The notes: generated by a model from the sequence alone, not told the origin. A stretch of 14,135 nt of DNA from JANNXQ01 sp031425095 (GCA_031425095.1 JANPIS010000027.1:1-14135); one strand, 5' to 3'; counted from the stretch's first letter, positions 1 to 8,189 are shown. Made by a program: numbers and translations.

Positions 1-3000
1 GTCCTGATTCTTGGTGCCGCGCAGCGGGTCATTGATTGAGCCGGTGGGTTCGTTCCCGCCATTGTCACTCATGAAGACGACGATGGTATTGTTGGCGATC
101 CCCGCGGTATCGAGGGCGCCGAGCACGCGGCCCATGGCGACGTCCATGCAGTCCACAGCCGCCGCGAGCGTACGACGTGCGGTATTCGTGACGCCGAGGT
201 TCTGATACTTGGTGATGTAGCTCTGTGGGGCCGAGACGCCGGCATGGACGGCATTGAAGGCGAGATAGAGCAGGATGGGCTTCGACGGGTCACGATTCTG
301 AATGAGTGAAACCGCCTTGTCGGCGAGCAGGTCGGTGGAGTGCCCGCCATTGCCCTGCAAATCCGTGGTCTCAACTGTCGAGACGCCGTTGAGCCACCAA
401 TCGAGTCGATTGTTCAAACCGGGATCGTTCGTGGTGTGCGAAAAGTAACCGATCGCCCCGCCATACTGACCGTAGTGGACGTCCCAGCCGCGATTGTGCG
501 GCAGGTAGGCATCGCTCTCCTGAATCACCGTGAATGTGGTTCCGTTGAGCGTGGCGGTGTTGATGTTGTTAGCCCATCCGCCGATGTGCCACTTGCCGCA
601 CATGTAGGTCTGATACCCAGCGGCTTGGAAAGTCTGTGGCATGATGTGCTCACTGAGGTCCAAGCCGCGGTTATTGCCAGTGGCCGTCCGAATGGTGTTG
701 CGACCAGTCAGGAGGCACGCGCGAGAGATACTGCACACCGGGGTGGCGTAGAACTTCTCGAGACGAATGCCTTTGGTCAGGAAGCTATCCATGTGCGGCG
801 TCTGGATTGGGACTTCTCCGGGTGGCGTGTGATACCCGATGTCGCCCCAGCCCTGATCATCGGTGAGGATGATCACCACATTCGGCGCGGTTGCAGTGGT
901 GACGTTCAGCGTGAAGGCCCTGGTCGCGATGCGGGCCGCGCTGTCGGTGACTTTGATCGTGACGTTGAAAGTGCCTTGCGCGGCCGTGGTGCCGCTGATC
1001 ACGCCCGCACCGCTCAAGCTGAGTCCAGTTGGCAGCGATCCAGAGACGATGCTCCAGACGTTTCCACCCGCACCACCGGTGGCGGCGAGCGTGGTGGAAT
1101 ACGCAACACTCGGCGTCGCATTCGGCAAGGTCGCGCTCGTCGTGATCGTCGGAGCCTGACCGGTCGTGTAACTGCCGGCGGAACTCAGTGTAGTGGTGGA
1201 GGTGGTGCTGTCAGTCGCGCTGATCGAGTAGCTCACCGTGGTGCCGGCGATCTGCGCAGGTAGTTGCACGCCATAGACTCCATCGCCCGCGGCGCCATCG
1301 CCGTGCAGGCCATCATCGAACATTGTGACACTTACGGGAGTAGCGCCGGTGGTGAGCGTCACGACGATGTCGTCGATGTCCACCGCTGGCGCACGCGCGG
1401 GTCCGACGGCACCGGAGTATCCGCTCATCTGGAAGCGCATCCTCATGTTTGCGCTCATGTCGGCTGCGACGAGGTCGTAGCGCTTCATTTGGAAGCCGTG
1501 ATTGATCGACGCGAGCGTGATGCCGCTGCCGGTGTAGAAGGCGGCGGCGTTGAGAGTGAAGGACACGTTCGGGGTGATGGCGCTGACCGTGGCGTTGCCG
1601 GGCAGGTAGTTCGCGGTGAGGGTGGAAGTCGCTGAGAGCGTCGCAGCGGCGCTGAGGGTGAAGCTTACCCCAGGTGAGATCGCGGTGATGCGCGCATTGT
1701 TCGGGATGCCCGCCGTGTTCGGACCGGTGATAAACATGCCGACCGCGAGGCTGCCGGTGTTCGCTGTCAGCACCACAGTCGGGTTCGTGACGTTGCTCGT
1801 GGTGCAGGCGGCCACGGAGATCGGAATACCTTGGATGGAGTTGCCGACCGTCAGTCCACTGGTATTGCCGCAAAGCACCGTCGCGGTGGCGTTGAAAGTG
1901 CAATTGGTCGCCGTACTCGCAGCAAAGCTCTCAGACATCCGCGTGTTCCAAGTCGTGCCGCCATCGGGTGAGATTTGGAAGGTCCAGCCATTGTTCGAGA
2001 TCAGATCCGCGTTGCGCACCCAGAATTCCACATTGCCTGCCGTCGGAGCAGTCGGGCTAATCACCCCACTTGTCGCCATCGTGTCTGTATAGTTCGCGGT
2101 GCCGTTGGCGAACTCCAGGCCAGTGCCGCTGGCGGTAAGTGTGACATTCGATGCTCCCGTCGAAACGTTATTATTGAACGTGAACGTCGTGGGGGGGGTG
2201 ATTGTCGCGATGATTGGGTTCGGCGGATTGGTGGTCGCGCCTGTAACTCCCATGCCGACGACGAGACTGTTGGTGCTCAAGCAAGTGACCGAATTACTAG
2301 CTGACGTCGTCGTGCAACCCGTCAGCGTCACGCCCGCTGCGGTGAGGGACAAACCCGTTCCGGAACCGGTGGCAGCGGCGCTGATGACGAAAGTGGTGCT
2401 GTTGGTCACGGAACTGATCGTTGCACCAGACGGGATGTTCGTGCCGCTGATCAACATTCCGGGGATCAGGCCCGTGGTGCTCGCGCAGGTGACGGTCGTC
2501 GTGCCGTTCGTCGCGCCATTCGTCAACACGATGGGCACCGTGCGATTGCCGGTCCCACCGCGCTGTTTCACATCGGCGGCAGCACGAACGGCTGTCGCAG
2601 TCCAGGTGTTCATCGCGCCCGCGAGTCCGCTGGCGGTGGAGCCATTCGAGAAGATCTCGCGGAAGACGGGACCGGTGGATTGCGCACCCGTGCTGTAGGT
2701 GAGCTGAACGGATGAGATCGTCGCACCGCTTCCCGGTGTCACGGTTGCAGTGACGTAAGGCGTGTCGGTATTGCTCGGCAGGGTGGGATTCGTCGTGACG
2801 TTGGTGATGGTGGGTGGCGTAGTCGCACCGGTGCCCGTGAGATTGATGTCGAAGGCCGTGCCAACGGAAGCGTCGCTGCTGGCGATGTGGATCGCCGCGG
2901 TCTTTGCGCCGACGGTGGTTGGTGCGAACTGCACAACCATCGTCGTGTTGCCGCTGGCAGCGATAGTACTCGCGGGCGGTGTGGTGACGGTAAAGTTAGT

Positions 3001-6000
3001 TCCGTTCGTGCCGTCGATGGTCAGGCCGGTGATGTGCAGCGCAGTCGTTGCGCTATTGTTGCGAATGACGAAAGTCTTCGAGAGCGTGCTCCCGACATTC
3101 ACGCTCCCATAGGCCACGGTGCTCGTGCCATCGTTCAGAGGTGTCGCGCTGGGTTGCTCGACGGCAATCTGCTGCACGGCTGCGGGACCGGTGTAGCGGA
3201 CGATGACCTCGTTATCGAGCACCAGGTTCGAAGACCAGATGAAGGAGGCGCCACTGGTGCTGAATTGCGCCGGGAAGTTTGTATAGGCAGGCTTGTTGTT
3301 CACGCCGACGGTCGCCTCCGTGTAAGTGCTCGCATTGGGCCAGACGGCATCATTGAAGGTCTTCGAGGCCCAGTTTGACGGGATGGCGTAGTGCAGCGCG
3401 TAGCTGTTTTGATTCAGCGTCGGCGTCTGCAAACCGGCCGCGGAGGAGTCATGCGTTCCGTTGGGTTGCTCGATGACGAGCGCGGGATCATTCAGCGGCG
3501 CGATGTAGAAGGACTGCGCTTTCCATTGGCTATTCGTCACCGTGCCATCGCTGAAGCTGGCCATGAAACCACCGTCGCCAGGGTGATACGGATCAGCGCC
3601 ATTCAGTTCGGAGCCAACACCCAGGTTTTCTTCCCAATCGACGAGCTTCACCGCATACGTGATCGGCTTCTTGGCGCGGAACTTCACGAAGCAGGAGTTG
3701 AACGGCGTGAAAGGCACCGGATCGACGCCCACGAGCACTCCGTTGACGTAGAGTTCGAAGTAGTTGTCGGCAAAAATGTAACCCGTGATGACCTCACCAT
3801 CCGCATCGACCACAACGGTGGGTGCGTTGGAGATCGCAGTGGAGGCGGCCGCGATGTTGGCGGGCGTCACCGCGTTCACTTCGTTATACAGATCGGGAGC
3901 TTTGGTCGCTGTCGTGAACTGCGTGGCCGAGGGCACGGTCCACACGGTGCTGTCGGTGGCGGTGATGCTGCCGACGGCACTGACGCGCTGACCTGCGGGC
4001 AGAAGATTGGCAATCGTCGTGGTGGCGAGGCCCTGGGTAATGGAACGTGTGACGGCGGCCGTGCGAACGGCAAACACGGGATAGGTCGAAGCATAGGGCT
4101 CATAGCTGACGATGCCCTGCTGATTTCGCGACGGAGTGGCGGTGGTGGTCACGCCAAAGTCCACGAGCCAGGCCTGCGTTGGTGAGCCTGATTTGACTGA
4201 GGTCGATGACCAATACGCGGTGGCCGTGGCCGAGGGGAAGAGCACGCGATTGATGCATGGATTCGCAGTCGCACCGGAGGCAGTGGCACGCGGGATGTCT
4301 TGCAGCGATTGCAGCTCCTTGACGTTGGGCAAACGCCAGTCGCTGAAGCCTGCGGTCGTGAGTCCTTCGGCGTAGGTCAGCGCGCTCGACCAGCTTTGGG
4401 CGGCCGATGGCACCTGCGTCCACATGAGGCCGGTGTCGAGGTCGGTGATGGTGCCGTCGTTGTTGTTGAGGTAGTGATGGCCAGTCGTTGGCTTTTGCCC
4501 ACGCACGTAGCGAGCGTGATGACGCGCCGTGCCTCCTGCGCTGATCGTCGCAGTTTTATTGTGCGGCCCGAGACCTCCGCCGGTATTCGTGCACCAGACC
4601 TTGGTGTTGTCGCCGTAGAAGAGATCGCTGGTCCAGAAGTAGCCGGGAGTTCCGCTGGCGTTGTTGACGAAGTAGGTGCTGTTCAGCGCGGGATTGCGCT
4701 CGTGATCGAGGATGCAGAAAGCCTCCTGCGCGGTGGGCAGAAGCCAGTCGGTGTAGCCCGCGAGATTCAGTGAGGTCGCTCCGGTGCGAGCGTTATCCCA
4801 GGTCATTTCTCCGCTGTCGGTCTTCTGCCACATGAGGCCCGTGTTGTTGTCGGTGACGGTGCCATTGCCGTTGTCGGTGAAGGACGGCGCATTGCGCGTG
4901 TAGTCGCTGTCTTCGCCAAAGATGGCTGTGGCGCTCAGGGTTTGGCCGGTGTCCGGCAGCTTTGCCATGCTCCAGGGAGCCATGGGATAGTAATTGAAGC
5001 GGGCGGCGCTGGTGTAAGTGGCGGGAGCAGGATTCGGGGTGGTCGGCGTGGGATGGATGACCGTGACTGTGTGGGCGATGCGATTCACCGCATAAGTGAC
5101 CGTGTACGGTGTGCCGCCCACCGTGTAAGTCAGTGCATACGAATCCGGCGCCGGGCGCGCAAAGCCCGTGATCACGGCTCCCGCCAAGGGCGCGCCCGGT
5201 GGCGCGATGGAACTCGCCGTGGGCTGCGGATCGATTTGTCCGCCATAGTTCACCACCGTGCCGTGCATCGCATTCATCAAGTAGGGACTCTGTGGGCCCG
5301 CTCCGACGCTGCCGCGGGCGTGATAGTGGTATCCCCAAGTTCCATGATTGTGTCCGCCGTCCACATCGAGCGGCTGCTGCGCGCTGCCGTCCGGCTCGAG
5401 ATAACCGTAGATCGGATAGCCATCGAGCGCCCAGGCACAGGGTTTGTCCGGGGTGAGCACCGCGTAGAGATGGGTCGGTGCGATGTGGTAGTGGTAGTCG
5501 TCCGCGCGGCCGCAGTGACCGCCGTAGGCATCCAGTTCGCCGATGGCCTGCGAAAATTGGCCGGTGTTATTGCGCGGATTGAAGATGGGGATGCCATTTA
5601 CACCGAGAGCCACCGCGCCGCGCAAAAAATTTCCTGTCAGCGAGATCGGCGCTGCGGCCGGCACTGGCACGAGCGGAATCCGCCACACGTTTGGCTGCCC
5701 AAAGCCCAACGAAGCGGTATCCGTCTCCGGGTTTGTGACATTGCCAAAGTAACCCACCGGAATCGGCAACTGCTGCTGCCACGCGGTGATGCCCACCATC
5801 GGCGTCGGCATCAGCGTCGCATCCGGCATCGAATCGCTCTCGCAGTAGAAGTAGTTTGCGTCGTTATAGACCCGCACCCCCGGCCTGAACGCCCCGAACG
5901 ACGCGGTCATCAGTAGGCCATTGCCGGCGGGTGGCGAAAAGGCGTTCACACTGCCGCCATCAAAACCGCTACTCGGCGCAAGGACGAGGCTGCCAAAAAG

Positions 6001-6309
6001 CATCGAGGTGAGCATCGACTCCGAACCGACGGCCGTAGTCAGCCAGTTCCCGGCAAGATCGCGCTGCTGGGTCACGATCTTTTCGCGATTCACCGGCGCG
6101 CTCATCGACGGGCGTGCGATTTCTCGCGTCGGCTCCGGATTCGTCGGGCGATACTTTTCCAGAATCTGCCGGCGGAGTTCCTCGGTGAACGCAACTGGAC
6201 CGTGCGTGTGAGAGCCGGAGTGCTCTGCGTGAAACTCGTGCGCAAGCGCGGCGCGTGGCGCGACGAGCAGAGCGCAGCCGAGGAGTATTTGAAGGAGCTT
6301 GGCAGTCAT
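1..6309 (-). CDS. Giant secreted YHYH / Lcl_C / Ig-like / Type I sulfatase fusion protein (3' end outside window)
   Basis: One frame stays open from the ATG at 6309 to the window edge, giving 2103 residues. I read every in-frame codon and found no stop. Residues 1-23 form a signal peptide ending ALA, so export is expected. The mature start is His-rich (H24, H27, H30, H34, H36). Domains in order: YHYH about 160-385 (GHCGRADDYHYH at 264-275, GYHYH at 326-330); two Lcl_C/DUF1566 domains about 476-607 and 617-755 (TGLMW and DW.LP motifs); an unassigned beta-rich stretch about 764-1043; a Hydin/choice-of-anchor-D-like domain 1049-1162; a jelly-roll-like domain about 1212-1650 with inserted repeats; a DDG.HGDG.AGDGVYG segment from 1665; a He_PIG Ig domain about 1725-1803; and a sulfatase from 1809. 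Sulfatase landmarks are DDQGWGD 1817-1823, C1859-S-I-S-R1863, TGR to 1870, GKWH 1905-1908, SDNGG 2081-2085 and K2100. Type I sulfatases hydrolyse sulfate esters through a formylglycine made from that Cys. Pro at motif position 3 is Ile here, so activity is uncertain. The sulfatase C-terminus lies outside the window. Confidence 0.9.
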   Translation of the reverse strand, partial: MTAKLLQILLGCALLVAPRAALAHEFHAEHSGSHTHGPVAFTEELRRQILEKYRPTNPEPTREIARPSMSAPVNREKIVTQQRDLAGNWLTTAVGSESMLTSMLFGSLVLAPSSGFDGGSVNAFSPPAGNGLLMTASFGAFRPGVRVYNDANYFYCESDSMPDATLMPTPMVGITAWQQQLPIPVGYFGNVTNPETDTASLGFGQPNVWRIPLVPVPAAAPISLTGNFLRGAVALGVNGIPIFNPRNNTGQFSQAIGELDAYGGHCGRADDYHYHIAPTHLYAVLTPDKPCAWALDGYPIYGYLEPDGSAQQPLDVDGGHNHGTWGYHYHARGSVGAGPQSPYLMNAMHGTVVNYGGQIDPQPTASSIAPPGAPLAGAVITGFARPAPDSYALTYTVGGTPYTVTYAVNRIAHTVTVIHPTPTTPNPAPATYTSAARFNYYPMAPWSMAKLPDTGQTLSATAIFGEDSDYTRNAPSFTDNGNGTVTDNNTGLMWQKTDSGEMTWDNARTGATSLNLAGYTDWLLPTAQEAFCILDHERNPALNSTYFVNNASGTPGYFWTSDLFYGDNTKVWCTNTGGGLGPHNKTATISAGGTARHHARYVRGQKPTTGHHYLNNNDGTITDLDTGLMWTQVPSAAQSWSSALTYAEGLTTAGFSDWRLPNVKELQSLQDIPRATASGATANPCINRVLFPSATATAYWSSTSVKSGSPTQAWLVDFGVTTTATPSRNQQGIVSYEPYASTYPVFAVRTAAVTRSITQGLATTTIANLLPAGQRVSAVGSITATDSTVWTVPSATQFTTATKAPDLYNEVNAVTPANIAAASTAISNAPTVVVDADGEVITGYIFADNYFELYVNGVLVGVDPVPFTPFNSCFVKFRAKKPITYAVKLVDWEENLGVGSELNGADPYHPGDGGFMASFSDGTVTNSQWKAQSFYIAPLNDPALVIEQPNGTHDSSAAGLQTPTLNQNSYALHYAIPSNWASKTFNDAVWPNASTYTEATVGVNNKPAYTNFPAQFSTSGASFIWSSNLVLDNEVIVRYTGPAAVQQIAVEQPSATPLNDGTSTVAYGSVNVGSTLSKTFVIRNNSATTALHITGLTIDGTNGTNFTVTTPPASTIAASGNTTMVVQFAPTTVGAKTAAIHIASSDASVGTAFDINLTGTGATTPPTITNVTTNPTLPSNTDTPYVTATVTPGSGATISSVQLTYSTGAQSTGPVFREIFSNGSTASGLAGAMNTWTATAVRAAADVKQRGGTGNRTVPIVLTNGATNGTTTVTCASTTGLIPGMLISGTNIPSGATISSVTNSTTFVISAAATGSGTGLSLTAAGVTLTGCTTTSASNSVTCLSTNSLVVGMGVTGATTNPPNPIIATITPPTTFTFNNNVSTGASNVTLTASGTGLEFANGTANYTDTMATSGVISPTAPTAGNVEFWVRNADLISNNGWTFQISPDGGTTWNTRMSESFAASTATNCTFNATATVLCGNTSGLTVGNSIQGIPISVAACTTSNVTNPTVVLTANTGSLAVGMFITGPNTAGIPNNARITAISPGVSFTLSAAATLSATSTLTANYLPGNATVSAITPNVSFTLNAAAFYTGSGITLASINHGFQMKRYDLVAADMSANMRMRFQMSGYSGAVGPARAPAVDIDDIVVTLTTGATPVSVTMFDDGLHGDGAAGDGVYGVQLPAQIAGTTVSYSISATDSTTSTTTLSSAGSYTTGQAPTITTSATLPNATPSVAYSTTLAATGGAGGNVWSIVSGSLPTGLSLSGAGVISGTTAAQGTFNVTIKVTDSAARIATRAFTLNVTTATAPNVVIILTDDQGWGDIGYHTPPGEVPIQTPHMDSFLTKGIRLEKFYATPVCSISRACLLTGRNTIRTATGNNRGLDLSEHIMPQTFQAAGYQTYMCGKWHIGGWANNINTATLNGTTFTVIQESDAYLPHNRGWDVHYGQYGGAIGYFSHTTNDPGLNNRLDWWLNGVSTVETTDLQGNGGHSTDLLADKAVSLIQNRDPSKPILLYLAFNAVHAGVSAPQSYITKYQNLGVTNTARRTLAAAVDCMDVAMGRVLGALDTAGIANNTIVVFMSDNGGNEPTGSINDPLRGTKNQD
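1504..1914 (-). repeat. Second block of inserted protein repeats, apparently one unit nested in another
   Basis: This lies inside the giant gene, residues 1466-1602, between the jelly-roll-like strands that end in NTRMSES and resume at HGFQMKRYDL. One repeat starts at 1468-1494 (GLTVGNSIQG) and appears to continue at 1567-1601 (NYLPGNATVSAITPNVSFTL). A complete second unit sits between the halves at 1495-1566 (GSLAVGMFITG, then ARITAISPGVSFTLSAAAT). The units match those of the block at 2128-2538 at protein level only. The nested reading is my alignment by eye. Confidence 0.6.
2128..2538 (-). repeat. First block of two tandem about 65-residue protein repeats
   Basis: Residues 1258-1394 of the giant protein. 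Unit 1 is about 1264-1326 (TVTCASTTGLIPGMLISG, IPSGATISSV, TTFVISAAAT). Unit 2 is about 1327-1394 (SVTCLSTNSLVVGMGVTG, PIIATITPPTTFTF). The block interrupts a jelly-roll-like domain between GGTGNRT and GTGLEFANGTANYT. Composition is rich in Thr, Ser, Gly and Asn, as expected of beta-rich secreted repeats. Confidence 0.65.
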
Positions 6310-6467
6310 GGGCGAGGGAGTCGGGGCTGGCGAAGTGGCACGGGAGTCGGCGAGGAGACCCGCGGCAGGGAGGGAGTGGAACTTCACTCGCTCACGCTAA
6401 ACGGACCGAGATTAACCGCGCATGAATCCGCCAAAATCCGCGCGAGTTTCATTGGGGAAAGATTCCG

Positions 6468-8147
6468 TCAAGGCTGCGGGAGCGGACGGGCGGGCTGCGC
6501 GGTCCGGAGGGCGGCGTCGGCGCGAGTGTAAACAACGTTCATCGAGGCGCTGGCGAGGACCCTGTCCTGCATGGCGGTAAGGAGGACGTCGCGGCTGACT
6601 TCGCGCTCCGGTTGCGCCATCTGCGGCGCCTGCGAGAGCGCATAGACGGTGAGGACGTAGGTCTTCGCGCCTGGTCCCTGCGAGTGCGGTGGCTCGTAGC
6701 CGACCATGCCTTTGAAGCTGGTGCCGAGTTTGCCGATGCCTCGCGCATTCTTCGGCAGCGTCGTCGTGCTGGCGGGGATGTCCCACAGCGTCCAGTAGGA
6801 TTTCACCTGATCGCCGGGCGCGAGGTGATCCATCACGACCGCGTAGCTCTGGGTGCCGGCGGGCGCGCCTTTCCAGACCAGCGGCAAGGTCGCCCCGCTG
6901 CCGTCGCCGGTGAACTCGATGGGAAGTTTGCCATCGGCACCGACCTCGGGGCTCTTGAGCAGGAACGAAGCACTCGGCTTCTTCAGCGCATCCATCGGAA
7001 TCTTCGAGGCTTCGCCCTGCGGCGCTTCGGAGCGCGGGCCACCGCGACGTGGTGGACCGCCCCGCTCGCCTTCGGGACGCGGTCCACGTCCACCGCGCTC
7101 GCCACCGCCACCGGGTCCGCGCGGACGGGCCGTGTACACTTCCTTCGTCGTGCCCGCGCGGCCGTTCTGAAACTCAAACGGGAACGTGCCGTCCGCATTG
7201 ATCGCGTAAGCCACCGCACGCTTCTCGCCATTCACTTCGTAGGAGAGCTTGTAGCTATTCGCGCCAGTGGATTCGAAGCCGGTGATCTTCGCGCCCCGCA
7301 AAGGCTGGAGCGCCTCGCGCACACCGCCCGCCCGCGGTTGTGGATCCACCTGGCCATCGCGCTCGACGACTTGACCGTGGAAGCCGCCATTCACAAACGG
7401 ATACTTCTTCGACGCGTGGTAGTGATAACCGAGCGCTGCGGTCGTGTGGCCATTGAAGGCATCGAGCCCTGTGGGTGCCGCGCCGTCCGGCTCCGTGAGT
7501 CCGAAGATCGGATACCCATCGAGCGCATAGGCGACGGGGAGATTCGGCCCGAGCACACTCTGCAAATGCAGCGGCGCCGCGTGATAGTGGTAATCATCCG
7601 CGCGCCCGCAATGGCCACCCCATTCATCAAGCTCGCCGATGTCCTGCGAGACTTCGCCGCGATTATTCTGCGGATTGAAAATCGGGATGCCATTCGCCGC
7701 GATTGCGATCGCCCCACGCAGAAAACGATTCTTGATCGAGATCACTTCCTTCGCCGGCACCGGCGAGAGCGGGATCCGCCAGGCATTCGCACCCTGGTAA
7801 GCCTGCGGCAGCGGCACCTGCTGCTGCCACGCGGTGATGCCCACCATCATCTTGTGCGCGGGCAATCCGTTACTTTCCACAAAGAGGAACTGCTCATCCC
7901 ACCGCAGCGCCACCACCGGTGCGAACGCCTCGAAGCTCGCTGCCTGCGCCGGCTTGTTCGTCCGCACCATCCGGTCGCCGACCTGCACACGATTCTGAGG
8001 CGCCGCCTGCGCGAGGATGATCTCCGGTGGCTTCACCGAGCGATCGTAGTGAGGATGCGGGGCGCCGCTGATGTCGTGAGCAGATGCGGCGGCAATGGAG
8101 AACACGGCCAGGGCGATGGCGAATGAGCGGAACGCGATTGAATCCAT
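6468..8147 (-). CDS. Secreted YHYH-domain protein with C-terminal PEBP-like domain
   Basis: 559 residues. I chose the ATG at 8147 because it begins a clean signal peptide (hydrophobic about 9-20, ASA before H24). A frame extending back to 8219 would put 24 non-hydrophobic residues in front and run across the regulatory boxes. Mature N-terminus H24 with H31 and H33. The YHYH domain covers about 85-335, with GHCGRADDYHYH at 178-189, DGYPIFG at 210-216 and GYHYH at 240-244. It is closely similar to the YHYH domain of the downstream giant protein, whose gene starts 158 bp further on. Residues about 340-380 are an Arg/Gly/Pro-rich linker. Residues about 390-540 resemble the YbhB/PEBP family: LPIEFTGDGSG, YWTLWDIPA and TYVLTVYAL are conserved. 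The usual ligand-site motifs are altered: DPDxP is DHLAP (440-444), and the GxHR-type motif is GPGAK (491-495). YHYH function is not established; metal binding by the histidines is inference. Confidence 0.88.
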   Translation of the reverse strand: MDSIAFRSFAIALAVFSIAAASAHDISGAPHPHYDRSVKPPEIILAQAAPQNRVQVGDRMVRTNKPAQAASFEAFAPVVALRWDEQFLFVESNGLPAHKMMVGITAWQQQVPLPQAYQGANAWRIPLSPVPAKEVISIKNRFLRGAIAIAANGIPIFNPQNNRGEVSQDIGELDEWGGHCGRADDYHYHAAPLHLQSVLGPNLPVAYALDGYPIFGLTEPDGAAPTGLDAFNGHTTAALGYHYHASKKYPFVNGGFHGQVVERDGQVDPQPRAGGVREALQPLRGAKITGFESTGANSYKLSYEVNGEKRAVAYAINADGTFPFEFQNGRAGTTKEVYTARPRGPGGGGERGGRGPRPEGERGGPPRRGGPRSEAPQGEASKIPMDALKKPSASFLLKSPEVGADGKLPIEFTGDGSGATLPLVWKGAPAGTQSYAVVMDHLAPGDQVKSYWTLWDIPASTTTLPKNARGIGKLGTSFKGMVGYEPPHSQGPGAKTYVLTVYALSQAPQMAQPEREVSRDVLLTAMQDRVLASASMNVVYTRADAALRTAQPARPLPQP

Positions 8148-8153
8148 ACCCGA

Positions 8154-8159
8154 AGCGTA
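8154..8159 (-). promoter_or_regulatory. Possible -10 element for the YHYH-PEBP gene
   Basis: TACGCT on the minus strand, 10 bases past the end of the adjacent heptamer box. It matches TATAAT at the first, second and last positions only. A start 6-8 bases downstream would fall on or next to the ATG at 8147, implying a leaderless or near-leaderless message. No Shine-Dalgarno sequence is visible before that ATG, which fits. Weak on its own; spacing is the main support. Confidence 0.35.
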
Positions 8160-8169
8160 GGCGGTGGCA

Positions 8170-8189
8170 GATGAATGCCCCATGAATGG
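8170..8189 (-). promoter_or_regulatory. Paired CATTCAT box facing the YHYH-PEBP gene (putative response-regulator site)
   Basis: On the minus strand this reads CATTCAT-GGGG-CATTCAT with flanking C on both sides: two exact 7-bp direct repeats separated by 4 bases (period 11). That is the geometry of PhoB-type boxes, though the bases differ from the E. coli consensus. The box ends 22 bases before the ATG at 8147 and is the counterpart of the box at 8231-8250. The likely ligand is the OmpR-family regulator encoded from 8305. Confidence 0.65.

Noticed and set aside
1504..2538. CRISPR array or mobile element at the repeats
   Set aside because: The repeats are alike at protein level, diverged at base level, have no spacers or terminal inverted repeats, and stay in frame within a coding region.
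340..5916. Many plus-strand frames and alternative minus frames of 100-320 codons across the giant gene
   Set aside because: The minus frame in register with position 6309 is open throughout and gives a continuous series of known domains; the others have none.
6270..6309. Lipoprotein signal in the giant protein (LLGC at residues 9-12)
   Set aside because: The hydrophobic stretch before Cys12 is too short and position -2 is Leu. A signal peptidase I site ALA before H24 fits better.
6310..6467. Promoter or regulator half-site in the 158-bp gap before the giant gene (TTGACG at the upstream stop; single GATTCAT near 6420)
   Set aside because: TTGACG has no convincing -10 at 16-18 bases, and the heptamer-like sequence lacks an 11-bp partner. 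No hairpin with a T-run is visible either, so read-through from the upstream gene is as likely.
6612..8126. Long open frame (about 504 codons) on the plus strand antisense to the YHYH-PEBP gene
   Set aside because: It is a GC-driven shadow: Arg/His/Ala-rich, with no recognisable domain, while the opposite strand carries clear YHYH and PEBP motifs.
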